Position numbers and translations under genes: made by a program. Under the pieces are notes generated by a model. It was not told the DNA's origin, made no database searches, and saw only the letters and a program-made list of their open reading frames with translations. This document shows, piece by piece, positions 14,900 through 23,365 of a stretch of DNA of 46,995 nucleotides. This DNA is from Ruminiclostridium sp. (lineage in GTDB: Bacteria > Bacillota > Clostridia > Oscillospirales > Ruminococcaceae). The stretch spans positions 1-46,995 of the forward strand of contig JAGBLA010000090.1 in the NCBI GenBank assembly GCA_017635675.1. Reading direction: 5' to 3'. Numbering within the stretch: position 1 is the stretch's first letter; each line of letters opens with the position of its first letter.

Positions 14900-16348
14900 T
14901 CAATCTCTGCCTTTTTCCGTGAGGACGATGTCTATCTCGACGCTGTCCATGCCGCCGGAGCTGTTCTCACGGGCTACTGTGGCGGTTATCTTGTCGCCTG
15001 CCTTGAACTTGCTTATGATAGTCTGTACGTCACTTACCGTGCTTACGTTCTTGCCGTTTATCTTGGTGATGATGTCGGCTATGCGAAGTCCGCTCTTGGC
15101 AACGGGCGCATCCTCGTTTATCGTGGAAACGAGAAGTCCCTGTGAGAGCTTCGCTCCGTATAGCTCTGCGCGGTATTCATTCAGCTCGACTGTGGTAATG
15201 CCGAGTACAGGACGGCTCTTTACATATCCGTAGCTGAGCAGGTCTTCCATGATAGGCTTAGCTTCGTTGATAGTGAGCGCAAAACCGATACCCTCATACG
15301 TTGTCGCGATTATCTTGGAGTTTACCACGCCTACCACGTTGCCGTACATATCGAACAGTCCGCCGCCGGAGTTGCCGCTGTTTATCGGGGCATCGGTCTG
15401 TATAAGGCTTATGCTGTAACCGTTGTCCGCAAGGCACTCAACATCGAGTCCGGATACTATACCCTTGGTCATGGTGTGGTCAAACATTATCTTCTCGGTG
15501 ATACCGGGGTTGCCTATTGCGCAGACCTCCTGACCCACCTTCAGCGAATCGCTGTTGCCGAGCTTTGCGGCTATGAACTTCTCGCTGCGGTCGAGCTTAA
15601 GCACCGCGATGTCGGTGGAGGTATCAGAGCCGATTATCTCGGCGTCATACTCATAAGTGACCTCGGGGTCTGTATAATCATTCACCACAGCGACTATCTT
15701 GTCCGCCTCGTCCGCGATATGCGCGTTTGTGAGCACATAGCCGTCCTCTGTGAATACGATGCCGCTGCCGAAACCGACGAGCTGGGGCTCTGAGTCTTCC
15801 TGCTTATTGCTGCCTCTGTCGCCGTAGCCGAAATAATAATCATAGTAGCTGAAATCGCTGCTGTTGGATTTCTTATACACTTTCAGCAGCACGATAGTGT
15901 CGTTTACCGCCTCATAAAGCTCGGACGCGGTATATTCACCGTTCTTGCCCGTTGCCTTGACGCTTGTGGGGTAAACCTTTTCCGCTGCCGCGGAGGTATC
16001 GCTGTTGATAGCCGCGATAGCGGAGGAAACGTTCTCTTCGGTCTGTGATGTACTCGTGTCCTCATCGTCCATGCTGTAAGACGCGACCACTCTTCCGCCG
16101 TCGCTTTCAGGAGTGCCGCCCGCAGGAGCAGCCGTGCCTATCTTCGACGCGAGCATCGCGCCGCCGAAACCTGCACTTCCGCCGACCACCGCGACTGCCG
16201 CCGCGATAGCCGCAGCCTTGGCGAACCTGCCCTTCTTTTTCTTGGGTGCGGCGTTCACAATTTCGGGTGCGGGCTGACCATAGCCTGTATAACCGTTGTA
16301 ACCGTAATTATAGCCGTTGTTATAGCCGTTGTTCTGATTCTGTTCCAT
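14900..16348 (-). CDS. htrA: Membrane-anchored HtrA/DegP-type serine protease with PDZ domain
   Basis: A 482-residue quality-control protease. Residues 1-36 form a cytoplasmic Asn/Tyr/Gly-rich tail, KKKKGR precedes a membrane segment at about 43-66, then comes an acidic, Ser/Thr-rich linker. The trypsin-like domain has the catalytic triad His210 (LTNAHIAD), Asp246 (STDIAVLK) and Ser327 (NSGNSGGG). A PDZ domain covers about residues 390-475 (LGITTVELNEYRAE, LVSTINEDAPVAKSGLRIADIITKINGK). It acts outside the membrane on misfolded or secreted proteins. Four TTTCACA repeats lie upstream (16462-16564), suggesting stress-responsive control. Confidence 0.94.
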   Translation of the reverse strand: MEQNQNNGYNNGYNYGYNGYTGYGQPAPEIVNAAPKKKKGRFAKAAAIAAAVAVVGGSAGFGGAMLASKIGTAAPAGGTPESDGGRVVASYSMDDEDTSTSQTEENVSSAIAAINSDTSAAAEKVYPTSVKATGKNGEYTASELYEAVNDTIVLLKVYKKSNSSDFSYYDYYFGYGDRGSNKQEDSEPQLVGFGSGIVFTEDGYVLTNAHIADEADKIVAVVNDYTDPEVTYEYDAEIIGSDTSTDIAVLKLDRSEKFIAAKLGNSDSLKVGQEVCAIGNPGITEKIMFDHTMTKGIVSGLDVECLADNGYSISLIQTDAPINSGNSGGGLFDMYGNVVGVVNSKIIATTYEGIGFALTINEAKPIMEDLLSYGYVKSRPVLGITTVELNEYRAELYGAKLSQGLLVSTINEDAPVAKSGLRIADIITKINGKNVSTVSDVQTIISKFKAGDKITATVARENSSGGMDSVEIDIVLTEKGRD

Positions 16349-16446
16349 AAAGCAACATCCTTTCTCTCTCCGCTCTGCGGATATATGTATATTCTGGTAT
16401 CATCTTATCCTGCGGGTACTTTATTTTTCCCCTTGCTGATGTTATT

Positions 16447-16564
16447 ATTCTAACCCCTCAATGTGAAAACCGCGTGACCGTTATTTTAACATTCGGGAGT
16501 TTTTGTGAAAAAGAAAACGATATTGAATGTGAAAGAACGTGACAGAAAAGAAACAAGTGTGAAA
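16447..16564 (-). promoter_or_regulatory. TTTCACA repeat cluster upstream of htrA
   Basis: On the minus strand TTTCACA occurs four times, at 16462-16468, 16504-16510, 16528-16534 and 16558-16564; the first two are TTTTCACA. Two of them are joined by GTCAC about 11 bp away (16474-16478 and 16539-16543), giving a repeated GTCAC-N4/5-TTTCACA pattern. A possible -10, TAGAAT (16447-16452), follows the copy nearest htrA without a sigma-A -35, as at activator-dependent promoters. I recall that Bacillus htrA promoters also carry repeated octamers linked to the CssRS system, but could not check the match. The 219-bp gap 16349-16567 holds no gene. Confidence 0.55.
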
Positions 16565-16567
16565 GGC

Positions 16568-17959
16568 TTATGAGCCCTGCTCTTTCGCCTCTTTGAGCTT
16601 TACGCTCAGCGCTATTCCGCACTCCACGCGCTTTTTGGTGAGCTCGCACTGTATCTTATACGGCACCTCCATGCTGTGCTCGTAGATGTACGCGTTGGCG
16701 TTGCAGCCGCCCGAGCAGTAGAACCTCGCCCAACAGTCCGCACAGCCTTCCTTATTGTAGATATGCGTCTTTGCGAAGTATTTCTGCTTATCGGTGTCTA
16801 TCTCGTTGGAGATGACGCTTCCCATGAGCCATTCCTTCATGCCCACGAACTGGTGACAGGGGTATATCTCACCGTCCGGCGTGACCGCCACATACTCGTT
16901 GCCGCAGCCGCAGCCCCTCAGACGCTTCACCGCGCAGGGTCCCTGGTCTAAATCTATCATGAAGTGGAAGAAGTTGAAGGGCTTTCTGCCCGTCTTTTCT
17001 ACCCCCTCCGCCATTACGTCGTATATCTTGTCGTACTGGGCGAATATCTCGGGGAAATCCTGCTCGCTTATGGCGTAGTCAGCCTCGGGCGGCGCGGATA
17101 CCGGCTCCACGGAAAGCTGGTCGAACCCAAGTGACGCTATGTGCAGCACGTCCTCCGCGAAATCGAGGTTATACTTCGTGAACGTGCCGCGCACGTAGTA
17201 GTCGGTGCGCCCCTCGTTCACTCTGCCCTCCACGAGCTTTTTGTACTTCGGGACGATGATGTCATAGCAGCCCTTGCCGTTGGGTGTCGGACGGGTACGG
17301 TCATTGACATCTTTGCGTCCGTCAAGCGACAGCACGCAGTTTGACATCTCGCGGTTTATGTACTCGATCTTTTCGTCGTCAAGCAGCATACCGTTGGTAG
17401 TCACGGTGAACCGAAAGTTCTTGCCGTGCTGCTTTTCGATGCTTCGGGCGTAATCTACCGTAGCCTTGACGGTCTCCCAAGCCATGAGCGGCTCGCCGCC
17501 GAAGAAATCCACCTCAAGGTTCTGCCTGCCCGCGGACTTCTCGATAAGGAAGTCTATCGCCTTTCTGCCGACCTCGGGGGTCATTATCTTTCTTCCCGTG
17601 CCGAAATCCCCGGTGGAGGCGAAACAATACCTGCACCGCAGGTTACAGTCATGCGAAACGTGCAGGCACATCGCCTTTACAGGCGCCTGTGTGAGTACGT
17701 CCGCGTATTTGCGGTACTCGTCCTCGCTGAACAGCAGCTTGTCCTTGTACAGCGAATAAACCTCGTCATAGCACTCGCGGATATCCGTCTCGGGGAACCG
17801 TGAAAGCTCCGACAGGAGCCGCTCCGGCATCTCCTCGGTGAGGGGCGGCTCAAGCAGCCCGATCATTTCATATACAAGCTCGTCAACCACATGGACTCCG
17901 CCGCTGTTGACATCGAGGACGATATAGTCCCCGCCCTTTTTAAATCTATGCACCAACAT
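16568..17959 (-). CDS. SCIFF peptide maturase (radical SAM, SPASM domain)
   Basis: A 463-residue radical-SAM enzyme that installs thioether cross-links in the SCIFF peptide encoded just upstream. The N-terminal segment (about 1-90, LVHRFKKGGDYIVLDVNSGGVHVVDE) resembles a peptide-recognition domain. The [4Fe-4S]-SAM motif CxxxCxxC is Cys105, Cys109 and Cys112 in CNLRCRYCFAS, and FFGGEPLM is the GGE motif. The C-terminal SPASM domain with auxiliary clusters shows CGCGNEYVAVTPDGEIYPCHQF and GCADCWARFYCSGGCNANAY. Order and spacing fit the thioether-forming SCIFF maturase family (CteB-type). The gene follows the precursor after a hairpin that would lower its expression relative to the peptide. Confidence 0.95.
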   Translation of the reverse strand: MLVHRFKKGGDYIVLDVNSGGVHVVDELVYEMIGLLEPPLTEEMPERLLSELSRFPETDIRECYDEVYSLYKDKLLFSEDEYRKYADVLTQAPVKAMCLHVSHDCNLRCRYCFASTGDFGTGRKIMTPEVGRKAIDFLIEKSAGRQNLEVDFFGGEPLMAWETVKATVDYARSIEKQHGKNFRFTVTTNGMLLDDEKIEYINREMSNCVLSLDGRKDVNDRTRPTPNGKGCYDIIVPKYKKLVEGRVNEGRTDYYVRGTFTKYNLDFAEDVLHIASLGFDQLSVEPVSAPPEADYAISEQDFPEIFAQYDKIYDVMAEGVEKTGRKPFNFFHFMIDLDQGPCAVKRLRGCGCGNEYVAVTPDGEIYPCHQFVGMKEWLMGSVISNEIDTDKQKYFAKTHIYNKEGCADCWARFYCSGGCNANAYIYEHSMEVPYKIQCELTKKRVECGIALSVKLKEAKEQGS

Positions 17960-17992
17960 ATAGCTTATCTCCCGTTTTTTCCTTATACCGAC

Positions 17993-18018
17993 AAAAGGGG
18001 CAGCATTTCTGCCGCCCC
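17993..18018 (-). terminator. Attenuator-like terminator between SCIFF peptide and maturase
   Basis: On the minus strand GGGGCGGCA (18010-18018) pairs with TGCTGCCCC (17997-18005) with one G-U pair and a short loop, followed by TTTT. The short T-run suggests partial termination. Confidence 0.7.
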
Positions 18019-18041
18019 GAAGCCATGCATACTCTCAGAAC

Positions 18042-18185
18042 TTACTTGTTAGCCTCGCACTGCTGGTTAGCCACAGTGCAGGAGGTCTTGCAAGCGGACT
18101 GGCACGATGTCTGGCACTTGCCGCAGCCGCCCTTTGCAGCCGTTTCCTTTAAGTTTGCCTTGTTCACTGTCTTGATATGCTTCAT
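18042..18185 (-). CDS. SCIFF ranthipeptide precursor (six cysteines in forty-five residues)
   Basis: A 47-residue peptide beginning MKHIKTVNKANLKETAAKGG and ending QQCEANK. It has six cysteines (21, 24, 28, 32, 36 and 43) in the CGKCQTSCQSACKTSCTV pattern that defines SCIFF. The N-terminal half is the leader bound by the maturase; the cysteines become thioether-linked to neighbouring residues. SCIFF is nearly universal in Clostridia and its function is unknown. The ATG at 18185 is preferred over an ATG at 18191 because GGAGG is 8 nt before the former and only 2 nt before the latter. It has its own promoter and is followed by a partial terminator, then the maturase gene. Confidence 0.96.
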   Translation of the reverse strand: MKHIKTVNKANLKETAAKGGCGKCQTSCQSACKTSCTVANQQCEANK

Positions 18186-18215
18186 TTTCATATCCTCCGT
18201 TTCAGTATTTATATC

Positions 18216-18244
18216 AGTATATCACACTTCCGGAAAAAATGCAA
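18216..18244 (-). promoter_or_regulatory. Sigma-A promoter for the SCIFF unit
   Basis: Minus strand TTGCAT (18239-18244), 17-bp spacer, TATACT (18216-18221), with TG forming an extended -10. It lies 31 bp beyond the recJ stop codon. Confidence 0.78.
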
Positions 18245-18274
18245 TACTTTTCCCGTGTTTTTTATGCAGTCTTG

Positions 18275-20290
18275 TTATTTTGCCGCACTTCTCAGCCGTG
18301 CGATGACCCGTGAGCTTTTAAGATCGACCTTTCCGCTCACAGGGAGCAGCCGCGCTTTATCCTCTGTTTCGTCGGTTTCCACCAGACCGAACTCCTTGAA
18401 AATGTCAACTATCACGCGGAACTTACAGGCGTTTATCCCGCTTCTGAAAGCCTTCATCTCCGCCTTTGTAATGGTGTCCGAGCCGCGGAACGCGTCATAT
18501 ACGGCTCTGAACTCCGACATTTCGGGCTCCATGCGGCACAGCAGCCGCTTCTCCACCCGTCCGCAGCGGTAATCATCGTATGCCGAAAGCGCGGCGAAAT
18601 ACCTGTCCTGCGAAAAATCCGAATACCTCATGTCCGAAACACGGAAGCTTATGCTGCGCCGTCCGTTGTATTCATTCGGTTCAAGCCTTGTGATGACATC
18701 TACCCTGTCGCCGTCGCTGAACGGGAATGTGTCAAATGTGTAGCTGTAATTCAGAAGCCGATACTCCCTGCCTCCGAACTCAACGTCGATACCTGTGTAC
18801 CTGCCGTCCTTGAGCGGTCTTCTTGACCGTATCACACAGTCGCGCATACAGAAAAGCGGGCTCTGATTGCCCTCACCGAAGGGCTGGAGATTGTCGATAA
18901 GATCCACATTGCCGAGGGTAAGCTCATCGGGAAATATCTCCATATCCGCGGTAAGTGTCTCGCTGCACACGCCCTTTATGTTTTTGTCGGTGTATTCGTA
19001 CACCGCTTCAATGAACTCCGGGATACGGCTCGTTTCCACCGTGAAGCCCGCCGCCTTGATATGCCCGCCGAAACGCACAAGCTTGTCGGAGCAGGCTTTG
19101 AGCATTTCGCTCACATTGAGGTCATCCGTGCTTCGCATACTCCCGCGGGAGGTCTCGCCCTCCCTTGTGATTATGATGTTCGGCTTGCCATACTTGTGGA
19201 CGAGCCTTGAACTTGCTATGCCGATTATACCGTGGGGCCATTCACCGCACAGCACGAGCACCTTGTGGGAAAGCAGCGACGGGTCACTGCGTATCTGCTC
19301 CTCGGCGTTCTTCACTATCCCGGCTTCAAGCTCCTTGCGGGTATCGTTGAGCTCGGAAAGCTCGGCCGCCTTTGCAGACGCGGCGCTCATGGACGGGGCA
19401 AGGAGCATCTCCATTGCCGCGCTCGGTGAAGCGCACCGCCCTGCCGCGTTTATCCGCGGACATACCGAAAAGCTCAAATCCATAGACTTTATCGGTTCCC
19501 CCTGCCCTATGCCGCAGAGCGAAAGAAGCCGGTTCAGCCCCATGTTTTCGGTGTTTTCCATAAGCCGCAGCCCCTCGCGCACTATTATACGGTTCTCGCC
19601 CTCAAGCTTCACAAGGTCGCCCACCGTGCCTACTGCCGCGATGTCACCGAACTGGGTGAGTACGGTATCACTGTCGCCTTCCATTGCCATTATCAGCTTG
19701 AGCACCACTCCGCAGCCCGCAAGGTCCTTGCATACCGAGATATCATCGCGCCTGTGGGGGTTCACCACCGCTTCGGCTTCGGGGAGCGTATCCGGCACCT
19801 GGTGGTGATCGGTGATAACGAGCCTCATACCCTGCTCTTTTATGTAACGTGCCTCATCGACAGCGGATATCCCGTTGTCCACGGTGATTATCAGCTGTGT
19901 ACCCTGTTTCTTGAGCAGGTCTATTGCAGGATTATTGAGCCCGTAGCCCTCGTCTCGGGTCGGGATATACCACGACACCTCCGCGCCGAGTGCTTCAAGG
20001 TAGCTGAACAGCATATATGTGGAGGTTATGCCGTCCGCGTCATAGTCGCCGTACACGGTGATGCGGCTTCCGCTGTCGATCGCTTCATTTATGGTGTTCA
20101 CCGCCTTGTCCATGTCCTTGATATCAAAGGGGTCGGAAAACTCGGTGCTGTTGAAAAATATATCCGCACTCTCACGGGTGGTTATTCCTCTTGAAACAAG
20201 CAGTCTCGCAATGAACGGCGGTATCTGCGCGTCCCTTGCGAGTCTGTCTGAGATATTCTTATCCGGCTCATTTATTACCCATTTATACAT
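18275..20290 (-). CDS. recJ: Single-stranded-DNA-specific exonuclease RecJ
   Basis: RecJ degrades single-stranded DNA 5' to 3' in recombination and mismatch or base-excision repair. The 671-residue protein has the DHH-family motifs: YGDYDADG (Asp82, Asp84, Asp86), ITVDNGIS, TDHHQVPD (Asp162, His163, His164) and PHRRDD, then the DHHA1 part with GEWPHGIIGIASSRLVHKYGKP and RFGGHIKAAGFTV. A C-terminal region of about 100 residues after the OB-like domain resembles the extension of Firmicutes RecJ proteins. Monocistronic, with a promoter at 20336-20364. Confidence 0.95.
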   Translation of the reverse strand: MYKWVINEPDKNISDRLARDAQIPPFIARLLVSRGITTRESADIFFNSTEFSDPFDIKDMDKAVNTINEAIDSGSRITVYGDYDADGITSTYMLFSYLEALGAEVSWYIPTRDEGYGLNNPAIDLLKKQGTQLIITVDNGISAVDEARYIKEQGMRLVITDHHQVPDTLPEAEAVVNPHRRDDISVCKDLAGCGVVLKLIMAMEGDSDTVLTQFGDIAAVGTVGDLVKLEGENRIIVREGLRLMENTENMGLNRLLSLCGIGQGEPIKSMDLSFSVCPRINAAGRCASPSAAMEMLLAPSMSAASAKAAELSELNDTRKELEAGIVKNAEEQIRSDPSLLSHKVLVLCGEWPHGIIGIASSRLVHKYGKPNIIITREGETSRGSMRSTDDLNVSEMLKACSDKLVRFGGHIKAAGFTVETSRIPEFIEAVYEYTDKNIKGVCSETLTADMEIFPDELTLGNVDLIDNLQPFGEGNQSPLFCMRDCVIRSRRPLKDGRYTGIDVEFGGREYRLLNYSYTFDTFPFSDGDRVDVITRLEPNEYNGRRSISFRVSDMRYSDFSQDRYFAALSAYDDYRCGRVEKRLLCRMEPEMSEFRAVYDAFRGSDTITKAEMKAFRSGINACKFRVIVDIFKEFGLVETDETEDKARLLPVSGKVDLKSSRVIARLRSAAK

Positions 20291-20335
20291 TCGTCATTCT
20301 CCGTAGTATCGTCCAATATCAGTTTAATCCTTTAT

Positions 20336-20364
20336 ATTATACCACGGCTTTGTGCATTTTGCAA
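20336..20364 (-). promoter_or_regulatory. Sigma-A promoter for recJ
   Basis: Minus strand TTGCAA (20359-20364), 17-bp spacer, TATAAT (20336-20341), extended by TGG. Confidence 0.8.
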
Positions 20365-20421
20365 TAGCTGACCCGAATTATTTTGTATATCTTGTCTTAA
20401 CTGTTTATGGCTGCCGATCTA

Positions 20422-21294
20422 TCAGGCTTTGGCGGTGAAGTGAGAATGATGTCCGCTTTCCTTGTTTGAAACCTCGCCGTCAAGCCCTTTCAGAAGCTCC
20501 TCAAGCTCGGTCTTCTGATTTTTGCTCATGACCGCGTTCATTCTGAGAGAAGCCTCCCTGCGGTCATCGTTGATACGCTTGACCACTGTGTCTGTATCAT
20601 CGGTATCGTCTTCTTCCTCCTCGGCTGCCTTGGCGCGCTCCTCACGCAGCTTTGCAAGCTTTTCAGCCTGCGCTTCCTTTGTCTCTTTAAGCTGCGAGAG
20701 CATTTCATCGACTGTCGATGCCGTCACCGACTTGCCGCCGTCCTTGTTGGTAAGGTCGCCCGCAAGCAGCGCACGTATGGAGAGCTGTCCGTCCGCTCCG
20801 ACTGTCACGCCGTAGCGCTCTACCATGTCCGCGTCCTCACCGAGCCCGTCGCGAACGCTGTCGATGCTCTCGACGCTCTTGTCGATAAGAGCCTCGTACT
20901 CCGCGGCTGTATCCTCGTCGTCCGCCATTTTCTCCAGCAGATCCGGCGTTATCAGCACGTTATACTCGCCCTTGCCCTTCGACAGCAGCTTATCCGCTTC
21001 GTCATCGGTTGAATAGTCCGCGATGATGAAATCCATGCTGCCGTATTTCTTCTTCAGCTTTTCAAGGTAGTCCTGCGCCTTTTGGCTTAGCCCGCCGGTC
21101 TTTTCCGACGCCGCGCCGACCTTCATGCCGCCCTGTTTGCCGACGAGCTTCTCCGCAAAGGGCGAAAAATCCGCTCTGTCGGTATTCTTCGGCTTTTTCT
21201 TCTCGTCCTTTTCGGCACGCTTGTCCGCGGTTCTGACGGCATTTCCGACCGACGCGCCGCAGCCGGGCTTTCCGACTCCATTCACATTGAACAT
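20422..21294 (-). CDS. DUF6033-like protein, probable sigma-28 regulon member
   Basis: A 290-residue protein of unknown function. The segment LSQKAQDYLEKLKKKYGSMDFIIADYSTDDEADKLL, followed by YNVLITPDLLEKMADDEDTAAEYE, matches my recollection of the DUF6033 family of flagellated Lachnospiraceae and relatives. The N-terminus (1-60) is Lys-rich and low in hydrophobics; residues about 200-245 are a charged helix with an acidic run EEEEDDTDDTD; the C-terminus ends in GHHSHFTAKA. No signal peptide or membrane segment. The start ATG has AGGAGG upstream. It lies after the terminator of the flagellar operon and has its own flagellar-sigma promoter (21334-21360), so it is likely a late motility gene rather than part of the operon. 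The role is unknown. Confidence 0.75.
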   Translation of the reverse strand: MFNVNGVGKPGCGASVGNAVRTADKRAEKDEKKKPKNTDRADFSPFAEKLVGKQGGMKVGAASEKTGGLSQKAQDYLEKLKKKYGSMDFIIADYSTDDEADKLLSKGKGEYNVLITPDLLEKMADDEDTAAEYEALIDKSVESIDSVRDGLGEDADMVERYGVTVGADGQLSIRALLAGDLTNKDGGKSVTASTVDEMLSQLKETKEAQAEKLAKLREERAKAAEEEEDDTDDTDTVVKRINDDRREASLRMNAVMSKNQKTELEELLKGLDGEVSNKESGHHSHFTAKA

Positions 21295-21333
21295 AAATAT
21301 CAGCCTCCTGTCTGATGATGTATTCTATCTATT

Positions 21334-21360
21334 ATATCGTCCCGTTTTCCCAAAACTTTA
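21334..21360 (-). promoter_or_regulatory. Sigma-28-type promoter for the DUF6033-like gene
   Basis: Minus strand TAAA (21357-21360), 15-bp spacer, GACGATAT (21334-21341): one mismatch to TAAA-N15-GCCGATAT. There is no acceptable sigma-A -35 for the overlapping TATAAT. The following bases, CGATATAATA, are shared with the sigma-28 site at 8113-8139. Confidence 0.75.
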
Positions 21361-21367
21361 GCACAAA

Positions 21368-21409
21368 ATAAAAACCCCTTTCCGCAAGCTCTCTGAGTCT
21401 ACGGAAAGG
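21368..21409 (-). terminator. Terminator of the flagellar operon
   Basis: On the minus strand CCTTTCCG (21402-21409) pairs with CGGAAAGG (21377-21384), followed by GGTTTTTAT. It stands 11 bp after the fapA stop codon. Confidence 0.88.
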
Positions 21410-21420
21410 AGCAGTATATT

Positions 21421-22863
21421 TTATGTAACAACGACAGCCCTGCCGTTTGAATACGCTGTCGCGTGTGCGCGGTCGGAATTGAGCACCTGCGAGAACCCGC
21501 CTATCTTAAGAAAAGCACCGCCGTAAATCATGGATTTTGTTTTAAGCGTCGCCTTTGACGATAAAGCGATTATTTCGTTCAGCCGCTTTATGCGCTCGGA
21601 GATAGGCGCTTTTTCCCCCGACTTCTGGGTACGGATGCGAAGCGCCGCGTCAAGGAAACTCTTGTCGTCAAGCGTTGCGGTACCCTGCTTTTCACGCTCG
21701 CGTATCTCGTTGACCTGATCGGTTATTCTTATTATCTCGCTGTCGAGGCGCGCCGCGTGGCTTTCAAGCTGAGAGATCTCCATGTTGAACTCGGTGCAGT
21801 CACCGAGGATCATATGTGTCTCGGTATGCTCACGGTTGCCGACGGTTATGCAGTTCACATTACCTGCGCAATAGACCTCGCCGCCGACTATCCTGCCGTA
21901 GCCGCTCATGCACTCGATGCCGGTAACGCACTTCACCGTGCAGAAATCTAACTCGCTTGCAGTGATACCCTCACCTGCCACAAGCGTGCTTTCCACAAAT
22001 TCCGTGCCGTATATGCTCCCGCCCGCCGCGGACAGCGACGCGTCGTTCACTCTGCCCTCAACGCGGATATCACGCTCCGCCTCGATGACCGCGCTGCTCA
22101 CAATTCCATGGACGATAACGCTTCTTCCCGCCTTGATGACAGCCTTGCCCGTCACATTGCCGTTTATTACTATGGTGCCGCCGTAGCCTATGATACCCGA
22201 CGACTGGTCGATGTTCTTATTGAGCACCATTTCATCGACGATGCTATATACCCCGCCGCGACAGACGAGCGTACCCGAATACTCCGAATAATAGCGGTTT
22301 CCGCGCTTGACTATTCCCTCACCGATCTTTATGTCAACAGGGTTTCCCTGAGCCGCGGGGAGCACTCTTCCGCGAACGTCCTTTCCGTCGCGTCCGGCAT
22401 GGGGATTGATCGCGTGGCATATCTCATCGCCCGCCTGAATACCCGATATCTCCTCACCGTCGCTTATATCGTACTTCATGGAAAGCCGTCCGTCGGTGCC
22501 GTCAACAGGCTTGGTGCCTGTAGCGATAAGGACTTCGGTATTTATGGTCTGCTTTTCCGCCATATCTCTGACAACATTCTCGTCTATCCCATAGAACACG
22601 CCGTTGGAGGACGCGACACGGAGTATGTCATCAGCCTTGAAGGGCTTATGGTTGCTTCCCCGCGCCATGACCGTGGCATACGCCGACATACTGTCGTCGG
22701 AGATGTTCACCATGATAACTGTGACAGCCTCGGAAAGCTCGGCTATCCTGTTGTTCTTTTGCTCGATGAACGGGTTCTTGTGAAGCCCCGCGTTTTCGGG
22801 GTGGATTATCTCGTCAAGAATGCTGTCAAACAGGTCGTCAAGCTTCTTCAGATCTTCTTCCAT
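21421..22863 (-). CDS. FapA-family (DUF342) protein
   Basis: A 480-residue protein of the FapA/DUF342 family. The N-terminal part (about 40-190) contains GMxxDG-like turns such as ATGTKPVDGTDGRLSMKYD and INPHAGRDGKDVRGRVLP. The middle (about 215-345) is a right-handed beta-helix: regularly repeated short strands as in IIGYGGTIVINGNVTGKAVIKAGRSVIVHGIV and AVIEAERDIRVEGRVNDASLSAAGGSIYG. A coiled coil follows at about 355-425. Members have been linked to flagellar assembly or cell-surface polymer control in other bacteria. As the last gene of the flagellar operon, 20 bp after cheD, a motility role is likely but unproven. Confidence 0.85.
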   Translation of the reverse strand: MEEDLKKLDDLFDSILDEIIHPENAGLHKNPFIEQKNNRIAELSEAVTVIMVNISDDSMSAYATVMARGSNHKPFKADDILRVASSNGVFYGIDENVVRDMAEKQTINTEVLIATGTKPVDGTDGRLSMKYDISDGEEISGIQAGDEICHAINPHAGRDGKDVRGRVLPAAQGNPVDIKIGEGIVKRGNRYYSEYSGTLVCRGGVYSIVDEMVLNKNIDQSSGIIGYGGTIVINGNVTGKAVIKAGRSVIVHGIVSSAVIEAERDIRVEGRVNDASLSAAGGSIYGTEFVESTLVAGEGITASELDFCTVKCVTGIECMSGYGRIVGGEVYCAGNVNCITVGNREHTETHMILGDCTEFNMEISQLESHAARLDSEIIRITDQVNEIREREKQGTATLDDKSFLDAALRIRTQKSGEKAPISERIKRLNEIIALSSKATLKTKSMIYGGAFLKIGGFSQVLNSDRAHATAYSNGRAVVVT

Positions 22864-22882
22864 GAGGTTCCCCCGTGCAGGA

Positions 22883-23365
22883 TCATATCATCTTCTTGCC
22901 CATTACCGTAGAGCTTATCTCAACTGCGCCGTTCTCCGCCCAGAATGTCATGGTGCGTCCGTAATTGAGACCCACGTCCTGCGCGACGATCGGGATACGC
23001 AGCTTCGCCAGTGCCGCTTTCACGGCTTCTATGTTGCGTTCGCCTATGTTAAAACGTGAGTTAGCGGTCTGGAACATTACCGCGCCGCCCGCTATCTTAG
23101 CCTTTATGGCAGCCGTGGAAGCTCCCATGGCTCTCATTCTGTCCAGCATATCCGGAAGCGCCGTATCGGCAAACTTCATGCGCGTGGTGTGACCGTCGAT
23201 TATCGCCGTGCTGTCGGGGAGCATGATATGCGAGAGTCCCGCAATACCGGTAGTCTTGTCATAAAGGCAGGTGCCGATGCACGACCCGAGCGCGTATGTC
23301 ACAAGTATGTCGTCGCCTCTTCCGACCTTCCAGTCAGATATACCGATTATGTGCTTCTGACCCAT
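22883..23365 (-). CDS. cheD: Chemoreceptor glutamine deamidase CheD
   Basis: CheD deamidates glutamines in chemoreceptors and stimulates CheC in a feedback loop. The 160-residue length is normal. The catalytic residues can be placed: Cys29 and His46 (GSCIGTCLYD and GLSHIMLPDS) and Thr23, each two residues later than in Thermotoga CheD, where they are Cys27, His44 and Thr21 as I recall. NIGERNIEAVKAAL and AQDVGLNYGRTMTF are also typical. The start codon overlaps the cheC stop by one base (TAATG), so the two partners are translationally coupled. Confidence 0.95.
   Translation of the reverse strand: MGQKHIIGISDWKVGRGDDILVTYALGSCIGTCLYDKTTGIAGLSHIMLPDSTAIIDGHTTRMKFADTALPDMLDRMRAMGASTAAIKAKIAGGAVMFQTANSRFNIGERNIEAVKAALAKLRIPIVAQDVGLNYGRTMTFWAENGAVEISSTVMGKKMI

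Noticed and set aside
18867-19808. 313-codon open frame on the plus strand
   Set aside because: Antisense shadow of recJ with a Ser/Pro-rich product.
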